Source: Rotaria sp. Silwood1 | Taxonomy: Eukaryota > Rotifera > Eurotatoria > Philodinida > Philodinidae | Length of the DNA: 64,000 bases | Direction: 5' to 3' | NCBI GenBank assembly: GCA_905250075.1 | Contig: CAJNOP010000017.1 | Location: 2,342,770-2,406,769 of the forward strand | Shown here: positions 60,337-64,000 of the stretch, in pieces | Layout: every line of letters begins with the position of its first letter | Numbering within the stretch: position 1 is the first letter of the stretch | The notes under the pieces: model-generated | What the model was told of the DNA's origin: nothing | Seen by the model: only the letters and a program-made list of their open reading frames with translations | The model's database searches: none | Translations under genes and position numbers: made by a program

Positions 60337-63300
60337 ATGAATAGTTATTCTCAACATTATACTAAGGCTATCAATGAAGATAATTCTGAGGACGATACAA
60401 CTCATCAGTTAAATGATTCTTCATCGAATATCAAACTTCGACGAACAAGTAAGAAAAAAGCCAAATCAAAAGAAAAATTAAAATTTAATTACTTTTTTTT
60501 TGTTTTATTATAAAAGATACAGATGCATTAAATTATCCAATATTACATCGAGCTCTATCAACTGTATCTGCAAATCAAACACTAGTCTATAATCAACGCA
60601 ATGTTTTAGCAAAAAATTTTCGTCGAATTTCGATTAATGATGAAATTGTTACAATCGATCATAATGATGCTGATGCTTCATTTCTATTACCAAATCTTTA
60701 TGAATTACCCGATGATATTCGTACTCGTGTTATGGATAGTCTTGTTGATACAACAACAATGACAACATTGGAAGAAACAAGTATTGATAAACATAATTTC
60801 TTTTCTGTAGAAATATCTTTTTATTTTCAGAACGTCTCAATTGGTGGGTTAATAAAAAATTAACTTGTCCAAAATTATATCCTCTTTTAACAAGTGGAGA
60901 TGGAAATTGTTTATTGCATGCGACGTCACTTGGTAAAGAAATAAATTTTCAGAGAGACATTATTTTTGTATAGAAAAATAAATTTAAAGAGAATTTATAA
61001 GCTATTGATTAAACAACATGTCTGCGAATAATTGGTTTATGCATAAGGAATATTCGAGATGTCTTCAAATCTTCTACTAGATATATTCGAACGATTACAA
61101 TATGGATTCGGCTAGAAATACAAAAATATCCTTTTTTTGTTATCAATTTAATCGTAGAAGAAAAAAAAATTGAATTTGGATGCGCGAGTGGTTTCGAGGT
61201 CTGAGAGAATCATGTATGGAGACCAATATTATAGAATGGTTTATATTATAAGTTAAAAAGTAAGGACAAAAAATCATTCTTAGATAAAATTAATATACAA
61301 TCATAGTAACAACTAAAAAAAGTCTATTTGAAATGATTGAATTTTACAGAATGAATGAAGACTCAATTATTAGTTTGATTGTACAATAATTTTCATTGTG
61401 TACTTTAATTCAACGATTTCTTTTACATACTTGACTCAAAAGATTCAGAAACTAAATTCATCGGAAAAAATCGATTTAGTGACTTCAAGATGTTTTCGTA
61501 AAAGAAAACTCAAAAAGGAATTGTATCCTTCGTTTCTTTTCTTGATAACTATTATTATTCTTCTCGAGAACTCATTAAAGACAAACTCTGACCCTCTCTG
61601 GATACTCAGTTTATGAAAACCTAAATTTTTTGAAAATGCAATTTAGATATAAGATAATATAATACACAATATACTTGAAAATTAAGAAAAATAAAAAAAA
61701 TTTAGTTATAAATTTGAACGATTAATAATTTATTTTTTTAAAACACATTTTCATTATTTTTCTTTTTTTTTTTTAGCTATGTGGGGTTTTCATGATCATT
61801 CATTATCAATGCGTAAAGCATTGAATGAAACAATGATTACATCAAAACCAAATAATTCACTTTATCGACGTTGGCGTTGGGCACAATCAGTACAAAATAA
61901 AAAAGTTAGAAATTTATTTTCTAATTTACAAAATAAAGATATGAATATTATTTTATTTAGTATGGTCTTGTTTTTTCTGAACAAGAATGGAGTGATGAAT
62001 GGAAAAGTTTATTAAGATTATCATCTGCTGAACCACGTGTTTCACAAAAAAGTTCATCAAATTCAAATAAAAACTCTTCTGATCCAAATATTGCCAATGA
62101 TGAGTATGTTATAATAGATACAAAAAAACAAAACATATTGATTAATTCATATGTCTTTTCTAGAATTAATTGTTGTAAATCGTCACAAACAGGAACACCA
62201 ACAAGTACAGGTGGTTCAACAAAATCTTCATCACCATCAACAAGACAATATTATGAAAGTTTAGAAGAATTTCATGTTTATGTATTAGCTAATAATATAC
62301 GTCGACCAATCATTGTCTATTCAGATACAATATTGCGAACAAATGATGGTGAAGCTATTTCACCGATTGAATTCGGAGGAATTTATTTACCATTAGGTAT
62401 ATATGAAAAGAAATCTTATAGAATTATTTATTATTTATTGTTTATTTTAAATAGAAATTCCACCTGAAAAATGTCATAAACAACCGGTAAATTAATTTAG
62501 GTGTTTTTTTTTCATGTTTTGATAATTACTGTTGTTTTTTTTTCTTTGGTGCATTTAATTTAGGTATTTCTTGCATTTGATGCTGCACACTTTTCAGCAC
62601 TTGTACCTATGGAACAAAATACTAAGCAAACAACAAGAGGTAAATAAATTGAATTTTGAAAAACATTGACAAAGAAGTCATTGATTTTTATTATTAAAAT
62701 CAAATAAAAACATTAGATAATTTTAGCTTCTTTGAGATTGACCGACTTCTCTTGCTTCGAGATAAGTTTCCATATGTATTACCAAAATTTCTTAATACTT
62801 TAGACCATCGAGAAGTCTGAGAGAGGTGCGACGACGGAAGGTTACAGTGTCTTCCTCACTTTGGTATCCTTGAAATATGCATCCACATGTGTCGATAATG
62901 TTCTATATATGCTCATTAGATTCTTCTTTTCAAGGGTTTTCGATTGATATATGATAACAATATATAAATCTTATTTTAGAAGCTATTCTCCAAAGAAACT
63001 TTGAAAAACATCGATTTTTTAGATAATTTTATTTTACCAAAAAATCATATAAATTAGGCATCTGTTTTATAAAACTCATTTTTTTTCAAAAGGAAAAACT
63101 GGTAGTTGTGAAAACACTTGATTTATATGTAACTGATAAAGCTCTATGGAATGTACGACTCGAATGTTTTCCATGTTCACTTTTATTTATTTTTATTTTT
63201 TGACTCAAACGGTACAATACGAGCGAAATTTACCCATATGTGCTTAAATATCCGTACCAGAGAAAATGAAACATTCTATATCATAGACGAAGTTTAATTC

Positions 63301-64000
63301 GTTATTCTTCAAGAAAAAAAAACTGAAATTAAATTCAATCTCCAATCTTCGTTTTATTCAGAGGTGTCTATGGCGGTGCTGCCGTTGTCATGGAATATTT
63401 AGCTTCTTTTTTTTCAAAAGATTGTAAAATTGTATGAATTTTTACCTAATTTGAGAACTGTGCAAGTTGAGCATTGTGACGAAAGACACTTTCGAAGTAT
63501 TTCTTAAAAATCATCATGTCAGCAGCAGATTTTCAACCGCTATGTACATATCTGACTTTGTTTGTTGTGACCGATTAATACGACTCTAATCATTAGTAAA
63601 TTAATAACTTTTTTGTGTTTTTTTACTTATAGCTACTTATCGAATTCCTTTAATCGATATTGATGCAACTGATCTTTTACCAATACATTATTTTATTGAT
63701 CCTGGTCCAAATTTCGTTTGGCCAATTGATGAAGAATTATCCGATGAAAAAATATATCTATATACACATTATGGTGAAAGTCGAATGGAAACACTTGAAA
63801 AATATTTATATCTATCAAAAGAATTATGTCCATTAAATATGTTAATATCATCATCAACAACAAATACTAATATACATGATGATATAACATCAACAAATGA
63901 TAATAATCCATCATCAACAATAAATATAGATATATCAACATCAACAAATGAAACAACTTCAACTATACCATCAATAATTAATAAAAAATCATCTCGTCCA
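60337..64000 (+). CDS. OTUD7: OTUD7/Cezanne-type OTU deubiquitinase (3' end beyond window)
   Basis: Cezanne-family OTU proteases cut ubiquitin chains, Lys11-linked ones in the known members. Exons are 60337-60448, 60517-60780, 60831-60932, 61777-61904, 61961-62103, 62164-62396, 62455-62486, 62564-62639 and 63633 onward. Phases agree and 486 codons are seen. Family blocks come in order: [30 protein letters not shown] with catalytic Cys152; RRWRWAQSVQNKK; YGLVFSEQEWSDEWKSLLRL; YYESLEEFHVYVLANNIRRP; FGGIYLPL; and VFLAFDAAHFSALVPMEQ with catalytic His347. The part before the OTU domain is about 125 residues, and I cannot recognise the UBA domain known from vertebrate members. Past residue 400 the sequence becomes Ser/Thr/Asn-rich low complexity. 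Introns 3 and 8 are 844 and 993 bp, the rest 50-77 bp. Confidence 0.95.
60933..61776. other. OTUD7-like intron 3
   Basis: An 844-bp AT-rich intron. The 61398-61616 frame inside it is not coding-like. I see no clear inverted repeat. Confidence 0.5.
62640..63632. other. OTUD7-like intron 8
   Basis: A 993-bp intron with ordinary splice sites. I see no exon, reading frame or strong inverted repeat within it. Confidence 0.5.

Noticed and set aside
1-64000. CRISPR arrays, rRNA genes, bacterial operon signals, LTR retroelements
   Set aside because: No regularly spaced repeats, rRNA blocks or retroelement protein motifs were seen. The window has eukaryotic gene structure throughout.

Overview
The window looks like AT-rich animal nuclear DNA. 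It holds a Hox gene, a TRPM channel, a riboflavin transporter, exportin-5 and an OTUD7-type deubiquitinase. All are broken by introns that are mostly 50-90 bp with GT..AG ends. A compact AT-rich metazoan genome with tiny introns, an intronless GC-richer enzyme gene of possible foreign origin, scattered TGTGGGT-type G-rich patches and many fold-back DNA elements fits a bdelloid rotifer best. That assignment is inference, and another small-intron lophotrochozoan is possible.

Layout, left to right. 821-1059 (+): last exon of the tRNA methyltransferase TRM13. 1060-5626: noncoding. 5627-7092 (+): a central-class Hox gene in five exons, with a fold-back element in intron 1. 7093-11830: noncoding with two fold-back elements and one broken reading frame. 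11831-12253 (+): a small secreted protein whose signal peptide only appears once an intron after codon 2 is removed. 12496-15451 (-): Rieske iron-sulfur protein of complex III, whose 2-kb intron is filled by a Tc1/mariner-like fold-back element. 15516-15896 (+): a small two-helix membrane protein head to head with it. 16033-16636 (-): mitochondrial ribosomal protein S24. 17971-19143 (-): an intronless ADP-ribosylglycohydrolase. 19144-27497: about 8 kb with no convincing gene but several fold-back elements.

27498-37270 (-): a TRPM ion channel; the proposed model has 21 exons and 1362 residues, with every exon phase agreeing. 37271-43683: noncoding, with a very clean 581-bp element flanked by TA at 42719-43299. 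43684-45570 (-): SLC52-type riboflavin transporter in three exons. 47598-48110 (+): a dynein-light-chain (LC8)-like protein, followed at 48745-49085 by a decayed tandem copy. 50182-59294 (-): exportin-5 in eight exons (1377 residues), with fold-back elements in three of its long introns. 60337-64000 (+): nine exons of an OTUD7/Cezanne deubiquitinase that runs off the right edge.

The genes are unrelated housekeeping, developmental and signalling genes, not a pathway cluster. The strongest shared pattern is structural: several of the longest introns hold an inverted-repeat element, while the short introns hold none. I found no single undescribed multi-gene system. The best leads are the fold-back element families, the homeodomain split by a 17-nt microexon, the cryptic secreted peptide precursor, the GC-rich intronless ADP-ribosylglycohydrolase and the LC8-like duplicate pair.
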